Origin: Craterostigma plantagineum
Lineage: Eukaryota; Streptophyta; Magnoliopsida; Lamiales; Linderniaceae
Assembly (NCBI GenBank): GCA_027422505.1
Contig: JAPQWV010000050.1
Coordinates: forward strand, 62,001-126,000
Reading direction: 5' to 3'
DNA: 64,000 nt
Below the pieces are notes generated by a model that made no database searches, was not told where the DNA came from, and saw only the letters and a list, made by a program, of their open reading frames with translations. The first letter of the stretch is position 1, and each line of letters opens with the position of its first letter. Both the position numbers and the translations under genes were made by a program. This document shows positions 34,816-45,118 of the stretch, one piece after another.

Positions 34816-35383
34816 TGTCGTGAATTCCGTATCGATTCAAGTTAATAACAGATGATCTCGTCGATCGCGTTGTTAATTTCGCGCTAGAAATTGAATTTCC
34901 AGAAAACAGAAATCAAAATCAAAATCAACACAGTAGTATACGTGGTTCGGCTATTGATTTAGCCTACGTCCACGGGCCAAGGGTCAACTCCTTTATTGAT
35001 GATTCTCAGATCTGATTACAAGAGCACTATCACTTTCGTGTTTACAGCTTTTGCTAACTCTCACGCTCAGAGAAGTTATCAGCTCACGAACTCTCTCAAA
35101 AGCCACAGATGAAGTTCCCTTTTATATTCAGCTCGCGCGCTTTCAAAAAAGGATCCACGTCAGCTTTAGTAAATCGTTCCTACAAGCCGCGAGTTCATCC
35201 GTTTCTGTTATTGTTTTCAAATCGACGGTTTCAGCTTCCATGCTTCGACGACTTCATCAAGCAATTCCAGTTTCTTATTCTAGTTAGAATAAGTAAATAG
35301 AATAGCCTCTTCCCTTTATTTATTCGAACAGGCCTCTTCCCAAGATTTGTTCAAATAGCTTGAGTTTATGAATCATCATCACA
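34816..35383 (-). repeat. LTR (5' LTR of the minus-strand copia)
   Basis: Same termini as the 30152-30728 copy. It directly precedes, on the minus strand, a degenerate primer-binding site and the gag start. Confidence 0.92.
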
Positions 35384-35387
35384 GGGG

Positions 35388-36159
35388 TATATGTAAAGCA
35401 AGATGTATTTATTTTTTTTTTTTTATGTTTTTTATATCTATATCATCCGTGGGCTGCATACATATATAGTGAAGAACGGTTAGTGAATATAGTCGAGACT
35501 AGCAAATCCGTGTATACTTGATTCGTAAGGTACTGAGTTTGTCAAAAGGGTTTATTTAGTGATTAGTGAATGACAAAAATGAAAACGGGGAAATGTATTT
35601 GTAATGATGAAATTTGAAATTTGATTTCAATGGAATCTGCTTTTTTTAACTTCATTGTCTATGAATTATATTATATTGTATGACGGCTAAAAAACATATC
35701 TCATTTTCTATGTATCTGTTAAAAATATCAATAAATAAGAACCACAAATCACACGAATGTCATATCCGAATTTGGGACGGGGCCTGCTAAGATAGCGAAA
35801 GGATAAAAAATAAAAAAAATAATAAAAAATATTTCTTGCCGACAGAAGCTGTGAGACGTCGGGCTGTCCATTGCAAACGTATATAGCTTACTTTCGTCTA
35901 GTTTTAGCGACGATGGCGTGTACGTTCATCGTTGTAGTTTGGCCTCGCTGTTTGTTAACATATTTGTAGTGAGAAAAATACAATCACAACAGACTTCAAG
36001 AAGGAATTCAATTGTCACACAATGCCAGGATATAATAATACGGAATACAATGCGGTAATAATGGAACTTTCTTCCTACCAAAAAGGAAAAAAAAAATAGT
36101 TCGATAATGAGAGGAATAAGAATATCCAAGAGTTATTATCTGTTCCACAACGATCGTCG
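35388..36159. other. AT-rich spacer and 3' region of the second MYB gene
   Basis: No coding feature. The part next to 36160 is presumably the 3' UTR of the minus-strand MYB gene; its length cannot be fixed from sequence. Confidence 0.5.
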
Positions 36160-37149
36160 TCAATCCTCAGTATTTAAAAATGACCAAATATCACCAACAT
36201 CAATGAATCCTGGATCAGACATAGTATCATTATTCCGACCGGGATCATTATTAGTCCGTCCATCAACTTTATTATTATTATGGACGAACCCTTGTGAGTA
36301 CTTATCATCGTGAGGAATGTGATCATCATCTGTAGTTGTCTGAAGCAAACTGCTCCAATAATGAAGGCTCTCTTCGTCTCTTACCATGGATGCTGATGAT
36401 TCACGAAACAAACAGCTTGTCTCCATCGTACGGTCGTTCCCCTTATCGCATACGGTTATATTTGATGATAACTTTAATGGTAGGGGTTTCCAAATAACAC
36501 TGTTGCTGGTATTGTGGTCATGACTTGTCTTGTTGCCCAGTTTAATGTTCCCTCCTCCACCACTTGTTTCTCCAACATTTTTATTACCGTTAGCATAGGT
36601 TAAATTGATTTTCTTCTCCAAGTGAATGTTCCAAAAGTTCTTGACATCATTCGCGGTTCTTGTGGGTAATCTACCAGCAATAAGTGCCCATCTGATATAA
36701 ACCATATGAACTGTATTGAATCTTATCTTTTAAGAAAGAAAAGGGTTGCAATCATAAATATATAATTCATTGTTACTAGACTTGCCTGTTCCCTAACAGC
36801 TTATGTAGCCTGATAATGAGATCAACTTCGTCTTCGGTGAACTGACCTCTTTTGATGCCAGGCTTCAAGTAGTTCAACCATCTCAATCTGCAACTCTTTC
36901 TGCATCTGTTTAATCCTGTAAGAAATCGTCACGGAAGTTTTAAAATGTAAGTGGAATTTTGATTAGGGTTTGGCTGGTAAATCATATATTTGAAAGACAA
37001 GTAATTATTTTTGAATAATATAGCTAACCTGCTCTTTGAGGGACCAGATGCCACTTTCCTTCTCCATACAGATCGATGCATTTCCTCAGTAGGCTATCTT
37101 CTTCCATGGTCCACGTACCTTTCCTTTGCCCTAAACGATTTTTCTCCAT
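36160..37149 (-). CDS. R2R3-MYB, anthocyanin activator-like (subgroup 6)
   Basis: Three exons: 37149-37029 (121 bp), 36915-36786 (130 bp) and 36691-36160 (532 bp), giving 260 aa. R2 begins [20 protein letters not shown] with [10 protein letters not shown] and '[19 protein letters not shown]'. R3 has the bHLH-contact pattern in [16 protein letters not shown], then [20 protein letters not shown]; the ANDV string is typical of dicot anthocyanin-promoting MYBs such as PAP1 and Rosea. '[12 protein letters not shown]' in the C-terminal part resembles a diverged subgroup-6 KPRPR[ST]F signature, and the end [10 protein letters not shown] is acidic. Such proteins partner bHLH and WD40 factors in the nucleus to switch on late anthocyanin genes. 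Intron 2 has a GC donor (AG|GCAAGT) instead of GT. The frame is otherwise intact; whether the diverged signature keeps function is uncertain. Confidence 0.92.
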
Positions 37150-38022
37150 TTTCTCTATATGAGTGATCTCCCCAATATTGTGATTATATTACGAGAAAGA
37201 ATAATGTAAATGTAGTCGTGTTGCTCTCTTGATAAAGCAGATATAGTGGTATAAATAACGCACCCTTATGAAATCGCACCATGGATGTTGGGCTACTTTT
37301 ATAAGCCTAAAAAGTTGTATGCATGCATCTTTTGGCAAGCACATTTATTGGTTTGGTTGCAACCTCATTTATAAAGGGTAGCAAAAATATCTCTTTTACT
37401 ATTACATAGTAACTGATAAATAGCTAATTAAGTGTTTGCTACGATTCAAAGTCTAAATCCGTTAGTTATCCTTTTGCTTCTCTAAAAAAAATGGTAAAGA
37501 GAAGTGTTTGCTACGATTCAAAGTAGCAATCCGTTATCCTTTGCTTCTGTACAAAAAATAGCTGTTTGCAACGGATTTCCTACGGGAACGAGATGTCGCT
37601 ACTATTGAAGTGTGTCATACTTTGAGAAGTCGCAATTTATTTATTTTTTTTACAAAAAAAGATAAATTATATTTAGAAGTACCGTTGCAAAAAACGAAAA
37701 AAAGATAAAACTTAACTAGCTGCGACGGCTCTACTGCCACAGTTCTTTGTTTCTTTGCAACAATTTACTCGAAATATTATTAGTGAAGACATTAGGTCTT
37801 ACAAGAACGCTCTTTGTGAACTTTTCTGTGCTGTTCGTGGTAAAAATCCGACAAAATTTTTGGCAAAGGATGTTGACGATGGAGAGTAAATGACTATCAC
37901 TACTTTTGGAAAAGAAACTGAAGATTTTTCGAATCTGAGCTTTCTGCTCTTTCCTTGTTCTTCGATTTCAATACCGAGAGAGATGAAAAGGAAACACTGT
38001 TTAATTCATTATTCAATCGTAC
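37150..38022. other. Upstream region of the anthocyanin MYB
   Basis: A TATA-like element (TATAAATA/TATTTATA, 37250-37257) lies about 100 bp upstream of the MYB start. An imperfect direct repeat of AAGTGTTTGCTACGATTCAA occurs at 37430-37483 and 37502-37551. Further out is AT-rich sequence. No gene is recognised. Confidence 0.45.
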
Positions 38023-38587
38023 TAGAGATGCCCAACCGCCGGTAACCGTAACCGGCGGTTGACGGTTGGTCCTGGACTAACCGTAACCTAACCGGCTGGG
38101 GGGCGGTTGACGGTTAGCCGTCCCCGTTGCCGGTTAGTCAACCGCCGGTTGCGGTTAACGGCCTGTTAATTTTTTAATTTTTTTATTTTTTACTGCAAAG
38201 TTAAATCAATTTTCGGTGTATTTTTGTTCATATTTTACTATTTTGATTTAAATTTTAAATATATTAAATTTTATGAATCATAAAATATATTACAAAATTC
38301 TAATACAATATAAAACATATTTTCAAAACTTTATGATTAATTTCTAGTAATAAAGTTACATAGTATTTCTAATTTATAGTATATTTTTATTTTTTATTTT
38401 TTTATTTAACGGTTATAACCGCCGGTTAATCGCCTAACAGACGGTTGGCTGTTTGGGAAAACCCTAACCGCCCCGTAACCGGCCGATGACGGTTGCCGGT
38501 TACGGTTACTGGCAACTGTAACTGGCGGTAATTAACCGGCGGTTAGCCGATTTAACGGCCGGTTACGGTTAAAAATGAGCATGTCTA
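38023..38587. mobile_element. hAT non-autonomous element, GGTTACCG-rich
   Basis: The left end TAGAGATGCCCA and the complement of the right end TAGACATGCTCA are imperfect TIRs. The exact 8-bp target duplication AATCGTAC flanks the element (38015-38022 and 38588-38595), diagnostic of hAT. Subterminal regions are made of AACCGCCGGTAACCG-type repeats on both sides of an AT-rich core. No transposase. Confidence 0.9.
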
Positions 38588-38719
38588 AATCGTACCGCCA
38601 AATACACGCGCAAAATATCAATTTATACAGTAAATCTGTTTTGGGCTTTAGGTATACATTGGCCCAATAACTAAGATAAGCCCGCTACTCAAATCAAACG
38701 GCACTTAGCAGAACATAAT

Positions 38720-40446
38720 TGTAGACCTTCTGGTCCAAATGATTATGAGAGTTTTGATTATTCCAAGTGTAAATTGCGGGGGCTACAAATTAGAAAACTC
38801 GATATGTATGTGATATGATGTTTAAGTATGTGAAAATGTCGATTAAGTGCTTAAATGTTATTATATTGTTGAGATAATCGAATTTGTGTGATCTTGTGCT
38901 TAACTGGACTATTAATGTGATCACCTGGTTATGAACGTTTTCGTATGGATGGAATCTCACTGTGTGCTATATATGGAAAATATATTATGTTGTGTGATAT
39001 GCGAACTATCTGCGAGATTGAGTTATTTCAGGAAAGAATATCGCTGTGATCACCCGGATATGAATGACTGTATGTTATATATGGAAAAAATATTCTGATT
39101 GAGCTGGAAACATGATTAAGTTATTCTAGGAAAGAATATCGATGTGATCACCCGGATATGAATGACTGTGTGCTTCTATATGGAAATGATATTCTGATTG
39201 AGCTGAAAACGTGATTGAGTTATAGGAAAGAATACTATGAGATATCCGTCTGAGTGCTATCTTATTTGACTCTTAAATCAATGATCTATCTTTCCTTATG
39301 CGACTTGGGATTTATATTTTGGAAAGTTATTAATTGATTGGGCTTATATGTGGTAAGATGCTGATTAAGTCTATTTATGGAATGTGCTAAAATCGGATGA
39401 GATCACCATACATGGAAAGTATGCTTTGCATTATAATCAGTAAATCAAATCTTCCTCTGTGCGAATTGGCTATCATATTTTAGGAAAGAAATCAGTTGAA
39501 TGTGCTTGTCATTGATAATATGCTGAGTGGAACTATATATCGATAATATGCTGAGTGGAACTATATATGGAATATGCTGATAACGGATGAGATCACCACG
39601 AAATGCACGTGATTATTGAGCTTTCTCTTGCATATTATGTGCTTAACTTTCCTTGTGAAGTGTAGAAGCTATTCTTGGGTCTATATAGATGATAAACACT
39701 TCACAATTGAAGGGTAAACAACGAACAGACAAGCAATCAAATCCTTTAGAGTGATTGAGCGTAAATTTGCGATCCATTCGTAGTTTGTGTTGAGCTTTCA
39801 TTTGCGAATTATGTACCCGTGAGCGAATCTTTAGCAACAGTCACCCTACCCTAAATCCTTGTCTTTGAAAGTGTTGAACGCACAAAGGAGCACGGTTGGA
39901 GTCTTCCGCACGTGGAGGGACGAATTTGGTGGATTCGGTGGCCCTTCGGTAGCAAGCTGTGTCCAGTCGAGGAATAGGTTTCCTGGGAAAATGACGTGGA
40001 ACGAAACTTGGCGTGCAGCAGCCTAGGTGGAGGTCTAGTTTCCAAAGTGCTTCGGTTGTGTAAGGGTCGATCATTTTGTAACTATAACCTACTTAGTGAT
40101 TGATTGGAACTCTTGGGGAGATCACACCCCAATGACAGTATTAAACCCCAGGTGGAGATATAACCTTATAAAAATCTCGTCTCACTTTACTTTCTGCTAT
40201 TTATTTTTCTGTGAGACAAACCCGGAACGCATGCAAGTATCGAGGTGATATCGTTGAAACGATTTCTGATAATAACGTGATATTTTGAAACAGGGTTAGG
40301 GAGATAACTTTGATACTCGTACTGCTTTCTGGGATATAACATACTCTGCAAATATCTTTTTAAAGAAAAGTATTTTTCAAAGAAGAACAAGCCAATAATT
40401 TTTTATAGCCTAATTCACCCCCCTCTTAGGCATATTTTATACTTCA
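38720..40446 (+). mobile_element. Solo LTR of a large retrotransposon, probably SIRE/Maximus-like copia
   Basis: The segment begins TGTAGACCTTCTGGTCC and ends TTTTATACTTCA (TG...CA) with an exact 5-bp duplication ATAAT on each side (38715-38719, 40447-40451). The end region has 'CTAATTCACCCCCCTCTTAGG', a string commonly found close to the 3' end of long plant copia LTRs, and 'GGTGGAGATATAACCTTATAAAAATCT'-like sequence upstream. No internal coding region adjoins. Unequal recombination between two LTRs would leave exactly this structure. Lineage assignment is by remembered resemblance. Confidence 0.75.
38918..39240 (+). repeat. Degenerate ~100-bp tandem repeats inside the solo LTR
   Basis: Units contain GTGATCACCCGGATATGAAT (about 39046 and 39144; a diverged one near 38918), then 'CTATATATGGAAA', 'ATATTCTGATTGAGCTG' and 'TAGGAAAGAATA'. 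About three units can be read. A separate 27-bp duplication around GATAATATGCTGAGTGGAAC occurs at 39510-39570. Confidence 0.75.
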
Positions 40447-40451
40447 ATAAT

Positions 40452-41402
40452 AATACACACTGAGAATAGAACAGAACAGATATCCTCGGCCATGTACATT
40501 GAGTAGCCTTTGATCAGTTGATTGTTTCGCAATAAAAACCACTTAGGCAAATGCCTGAGTAATAATTAGGAATGGTTTCGTGGTCGTGGTCGGAAACAAA
40601 CTCTTGAGGAGAACCTTTTTAAAAAATGTTAAAGCACAACTAAAAACTAAGTTATGGCATCGAATGATAATACATTGCGCTTTCGACCTTTGTACCTTCA
40701 ATTTGTTATCTCAACAGTAATCCTCTTACCAAACGCAGTCTAAATGTAACTAGGTAAAATATGGGTATGACTGTTCTCTCCAAACCCTATATAAACCTAG
40801 GTTCCACTATTTAACATTCACAAAATACTATGCACCGAAGAAATCAAGAAATCACTGAAAACAACACTGAGGAATGTTTGTTATTGCAGTTTTCAGAAAG
40901 AAGAGGGGAGACTTTCGCGAGATTAATAAGGTCTGATTTTTTCTGGAGCACATCAAATCGTTACATGAATGTTACGTGGACCTGGGGATTGAATTATGTG
41001 CTTGGCACTTTATGTAAACCATATATACTAAGGTTATTACATGTTGGTCGATGTATCTGATAAAATTAACTGACGATGATGAAAGGTTAATATATGGAAT
41101 GGAATCGATGCGTATTGAACGTAACAAAAGGGAGAAAAAAACAATGCATACAACCAGGTTGATCCTGACATTCATGTGCACAGGTGGAACCTACCATGCG
41201 AGTCAACTAATCATGTTGGATATTTATAAGTCGGTCGGCCTAATAAATTAGGGCTTAATGAATGAGGTGTTTATGACTGCAAAAGGGAGTGGGACATGAT
41301 TGACTCCTAATATATGATATTGGGCTTAATGAACGAGAAAAATGCTTTCTATACCTTGAAGTGCATAATATTTTGTGAAATTGGATTCGGAACCTCCTTA
41401 TA
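40452..41402. other. Intergenic, no gene recognised
   Basis: A 76-codon frame at 40830-41060 has no similarity I recognise and no splice or promoter context. I regard the whole stretch as non-coding. Confidence 0.45.
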
Positions 41403-41951
41403 CAGTAGAAACTCTATAAATTAATACAGTTGGGACCGACTAAATTTATTAATTAAAAGTGTTATTAATTAATCGATAAATTATTTCAATATATTAATAT
41501 TTTATTAATTTATAGTGTATATTACCTTTCAAAATTCCCAAACATAAAAAAATTCAATCTTCTATGTTCTTAATGAACGTCAAATTAAGGATCAAACCTT
41601 CAATCTCCCAAGTCTATCATAATCCGCATGGTGTTATGTACATTTAAGTAATATTAATAAATATATCTTCTATATAATATACTATGAAAAAAGACCCACA
41701 AACAACTCGTACATGGCATCTCATCTTAAAAGTATGAAGAAAAAACAACAATGACCGACGAGAATGTTTTTACATATGGAGTTATTATTTCATACTTTAT
41801 ACGAGACCTATAGAAAGTATCAAAAGTGTATTATCTTATAATTTTAGAGAATTATTAATTTAGCATGTTATCCTCGAGTCGGGACATGACGAAAATATTA
41901 TATAAAAGAGTTTATTAAATTATCGAGTATTAATTTATAGAGTTTTGACTG
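41403..41951. mobile_element. Pogo/Tc1-mariner-like MITE
   Basis: The left end CAGTAGAAACTCTATAAATT and the complement of the right end CAGTCAAAACTCTATAAATT form a TIR of at least 24 bp that resembles the Lemi/pogo family of plant MITEs. TA flanks both ends (41401-41402, 41952-41953), the target duplication expected for this superfamily. The interior is AT-rich and non-coding. Confidence 0.8.
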
Positions 41952-41954
41952 TAT

Positions 41955-43329
41955 ATGAATGTTGTTTTTTAGTTTAAAATATTAGACTACAATATACAGC
42001 AGGTATATCGCTCGTGGGCGACGCATGGCGTGCAAGTCCAGTTGATTCATGTGTGGACGCGACGTTCAATTTTCTAATAAATTTTAATAGAACTAAAATT
42101 TAATTATTATGCTTGGAATTATAAAGAAAGTTCTATTGAATTCTAATAAAATTTTAAAAGGAATTCGATTCCAAGTCTAAAAGATAACATGTTTCCCGAC
42201 TATAAATCTATGATCGTGTTTATGTTTTGTTTGCAAATGTTCGCTATGCATAAAAACCTACGTGCGTGTCCTATCCTTTTATGACTCACACGAATCATAT
42301 TTATTGAACTCAACTACGCTAGAAGGATCCACCACGTATTCAAGACACTTCTCGATTGGAAACACTTCGTATTGCTTTATCAACTGTTATGTTCTTGAAG
42401 ACTTAGATTGTGCTAAAAAATTGTCTTTTTCCTGTTGGATTTTAACAAGATATATACCATACAACTCTGGCGTACATTCGGACAATCGATCCAGAGGATA
42501 CCGCAATAATGTTATGATGAAGTTTAAGTGATAAGCACGCACTTCGAAACAACTCGAATAACGGTACAATCTGATTTAAGCAATTTATTCCTTTCCAGAT
42601 CAAGAAATTGTACAAAAAACGAATATTCATACCATAAATGTTACGCAATACGAAATCATGTTGGATATTTATATAGTAAGAGCTTGATAAATTCGGGATT
42701 GTGATTGGCAATTTATGGAGGAAAACATTTGTGAATTGGAAAAGAGAAATGATTCTGACACTCTTCATACATTTGCTAAAATAAAAATGCTAGAACGAAA
42801 CTGAAATAATGAAATGAAGCGGAATTACGGCGCATAAATCAAAGTTGTGACTATTTGCAGAATACTAAGTGGTCAGTATCAGTAATTTGGAATCCAAACA
42901 GCAGTCTCTGGAAAAGTCCCGACTGTTTGTTCGATTCAAGAGGCTCATCCGAAAGCCATGACTGTTTAGTTCAGGAGTCCCTTTTTAGCCTAAACAATAT
43001 TTTTTATTCCCATAAATTAAGGATTATTCTCAACAAAGAAGTTACTGAGTTTTCCAGCACAAAAACAAACGAAGAGAGTTTTTGTTCGTACAAAGTTATT
43101 CAAGTTTGCTGGTGGTGTTGTCATTGTGCTAAACAAATGTTAGTTTGTTTCGTAGTATGTTGGGAAATAGAAGTTAATCAAACTGTTGGGTGTCAAACTC
43201 AAGTTTCAAATTCAATGAAGTTGATCAAGAGCTTGTGGGTTAACTCAGTCAATTGCCAATTTGTTTTAGAGAGCAACCACGCAAGCTTAGATGGACTTAG
43301 GTTTGGGTTATAATTGGCCGCCCAAGACT
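41955..43329. other. Intergenic, no gene recognised
   Basis: Includes a small imperfect inverted repeat around 42100-42175 (TGGAATTATAAAG / CGAATTCC arms with ATTCTAATAAA), possibly a MITE. The frame at 42855-43313 (152 codons) has no recognisable domain and unusual Cys/Trp clustering that looks like chance. Confidence 0.4.
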
Positions 43330-43700
43330 TGCAATTTGCTCTTCTATCAAGTGTGAGTGTGGATTGATCCAAGATCTTTGATTTTGAATGAGATCGAGTC
43401 GATTTTCAGAGAATCGATATAACGTGGTTCGGCCTGATTTTCGGCCTACTCCACAGACCAACCAAACGCTTTATTCCAAACTCTATATTCGGATTACAAG
43501 ATTGTATCCTCCTCGCCAATTCTCTAGAACCCTAAATCGCTCTCGATCGAAAGTTATGAACTCATGAACCTTCCTACTTGGAACTCGACTTCAGCTATAT
43601 GAAGAGTTGAACCTGATCTGAATTCTGTTTCCATGCATTAACGGGTTGCACAAAGAGCTATGTTGACTTGTACCTAGCTCTCCTTCATTCCTCATAAAGT
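43330..43700. repeat. LTR-like fragment
   Basis: The string AACGTGGTTCGGCCTGATTT with 'GGCCTACTCCAC' following and 'ATCGAGTCGATTTTCAGAG' before it has the same arrangement as the LTRs at 19.4, 21.4, 30.2 and 34.8 kb (ACGTGGTTCGG...CCTAC.TCCAC...). That suggests an LTR fragment in minus orientation. Ends and target duplication cannot be placed. Confidence 0.4.
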
Positions 43701-43765
43701 GCTAAACGTTTCTTTAAGTGGAAAGGGACTTTTTATCTCAACCCTGTTATTTTATATGTTGATTT

Positions 43766-44523
43766 GACTGGTTTTTATGTGCTTGTGAGTTCTTGGAGTG
43801 CAAAAACATCAATTCTGTACATAGACTTCTTTATAATAGAAAAGTGAGTGTAAGAAACGAATTTCAAAAGCAACCGCAGATTGCATTCGTTCCACATTCT
43901 CCAAGCCACGTATATACAGAATTGATGTTTTCGCACTCCAAGCACTCACAAGTAGAGTTGCAAACGAATCGAATCGAGTCGAATACCGCATTATTCTATT
44001 CGTATTCGGATGGCAATCGAATACGAATACGAATATTCGAATATTTAATCGAATCATAAAATCGATTCTTATTCGAATTCGAATATTTTCTCGAATATTC
44101 GAATCGAATATCGAATATTTGTATTCAAAGTCATCTTTCATTTTTTATTTAATAAAATATAAATAATAGTATATTTAAAATATATATTGAATTATAATAA
44201 ATTATATTTAAACATATATTGAATTATAATATATTATGTTTAAATATTTTAGTGAGTTATCATATATTATATGTGAATATATATTAATTATACTATATTT
44301 TATGTTATATTATTCGAATCGAATAATTCGGTTAACTTTCGAATCGAATATTGTGGTTTCATATTCGTATTCGTATATTTCTCGAATCAAATAAATATTC
44401 TTATTCGGATTCGTATTCTAAATATTCGAATTCGAATCTTAAAATTTCCGATCGAATCGCGAATCGAAACAAAAAAGTTCGATTCTTTTGCAACCCTACT
44501 CACAAGCACATAAAAAACCAGCT
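43766..44523. repeat. Foldback hairpin split by a hAT element
   Basis: The left arm 43766-43820 (from GACTGGTTTTTATGTGCTTG to CATCAATTCTGTAC) is the near-complement of 43909-43952 plus, beyond the hAT insertion, 44499-44521 (CTCACAAGCACATAAAAAACC). Inner sequences AAGAAACGAAT and ATTCGTTCCAC also pair, so the whole would fold into one stem. No coding capacity. Confidence 0.7.
43953..44498. mobile_element. hAT non-autonomous element, GAATCGAA-rich
   Basis: The left end TAGAGTTGCAAACGAATCGA and the complement of the right end TAGGGTTGCAAAAGAATCGA form a TIR of about 21 bp. The exact 8-bp target duplication CTCACAAG is at 43945-43952 and 44499-44506. Subterminal regions are built from ATTCGAAT/GAATCGAA units around a very AT-rich core. 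Confidence 0.92.
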
Positions 44524-45118
44524 CGGATCACCTATTCCATTCCCTGTGTCAATCCCTGTTCCAATATTAAAATATTAATATTATTGCTTGTTATCTCTCC
44601 TAGTCATCATACACGTCCACTACTACAGATATATAATCTCTCTCATAAATATTCATTATACTAGTAAATATAATAAAAGAAAACTAATCATTATATACTC
44701 TAAATCGTCTTTCTCCCTCTCGTAATATTCTCTCGCCACCAAACTAAAACCCTTAAACAATTCTGCCGTCCCCATCATTGAGAATTTACCCCAACAGGTA
44801 AAATTGATACTGTAGATACAATTCTTTACAATACGAAGCTTTCTTGATTATTCAAGAGATGAGATCATGCTAATTTCTTGTACAACCCCTTATATATATT
44901 TTTTTCTCTATCGTTATGATATGTTTATTCGTATTGATCAATTCGATATCTGCTAATAGTAATCATGGAGAGGGCATCGTTCAATTCAATCCGCTGACAG
45001 TTGCGTCTTGTATTAGTAACCAACGAATACTTATTTTGCTAATTTGTTTTAATTATCTTATGTGATCCGCATCTACAGATTTGCTGGAATTAACATTATC
45101 TTTCGAAACTAGGAATAA

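Larger units (their letters stand above)
30152..35383 (-). mobile_element. Ty1/copia retrotransposon, Tork/Tnt1-like, minus strand
   Basis: The LTRs at 30152-30728 and 34816-35383 begin TGTCGTGAATTCCGTATC and end CATCATCACA. GGGG abuts both ends (GGGGG/GGGGT as five-base flanks), a probable target duplication with one mismatch. On the minus strand a primer-site-like TGGTACAGTGAGC follows the 34.8-kb LTR and a purine tract (AAGGTGGAGTTTTG) precedes the 30.7-kb LTR. The interior has gag, protease, integrase, RT and RNase H in copia order. It sits immediately upstream of the cysteine-rich peptide pseudogene. Confidence 0.93.

Noticed and set aside
38918..39640. A CRISPR-like or satellite array
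   Set aside because: Units are long, degenerate and few, and lie inside a TG...CA segment with a 5-bp duplication, so they are internal repeats of an LTR.
40830..41060. A 76-codon open frame as a small gene
   Set aside because: No similarity, no splice or start context, and composition like the surrounding non-coding DNA.
42855..43313. A 152-codon open frame as a hypothetical gene
   Set aside because: No domain, no promoter or splice context, and it sits among repeats. The Cys/Trp content looks like chance.
43781..43959. A microRNA precursor
   Set aside because: The hairpin is real, but I recognise no known miRNA in it and the arm length and hAT-split structure fit a foldback MITE better.
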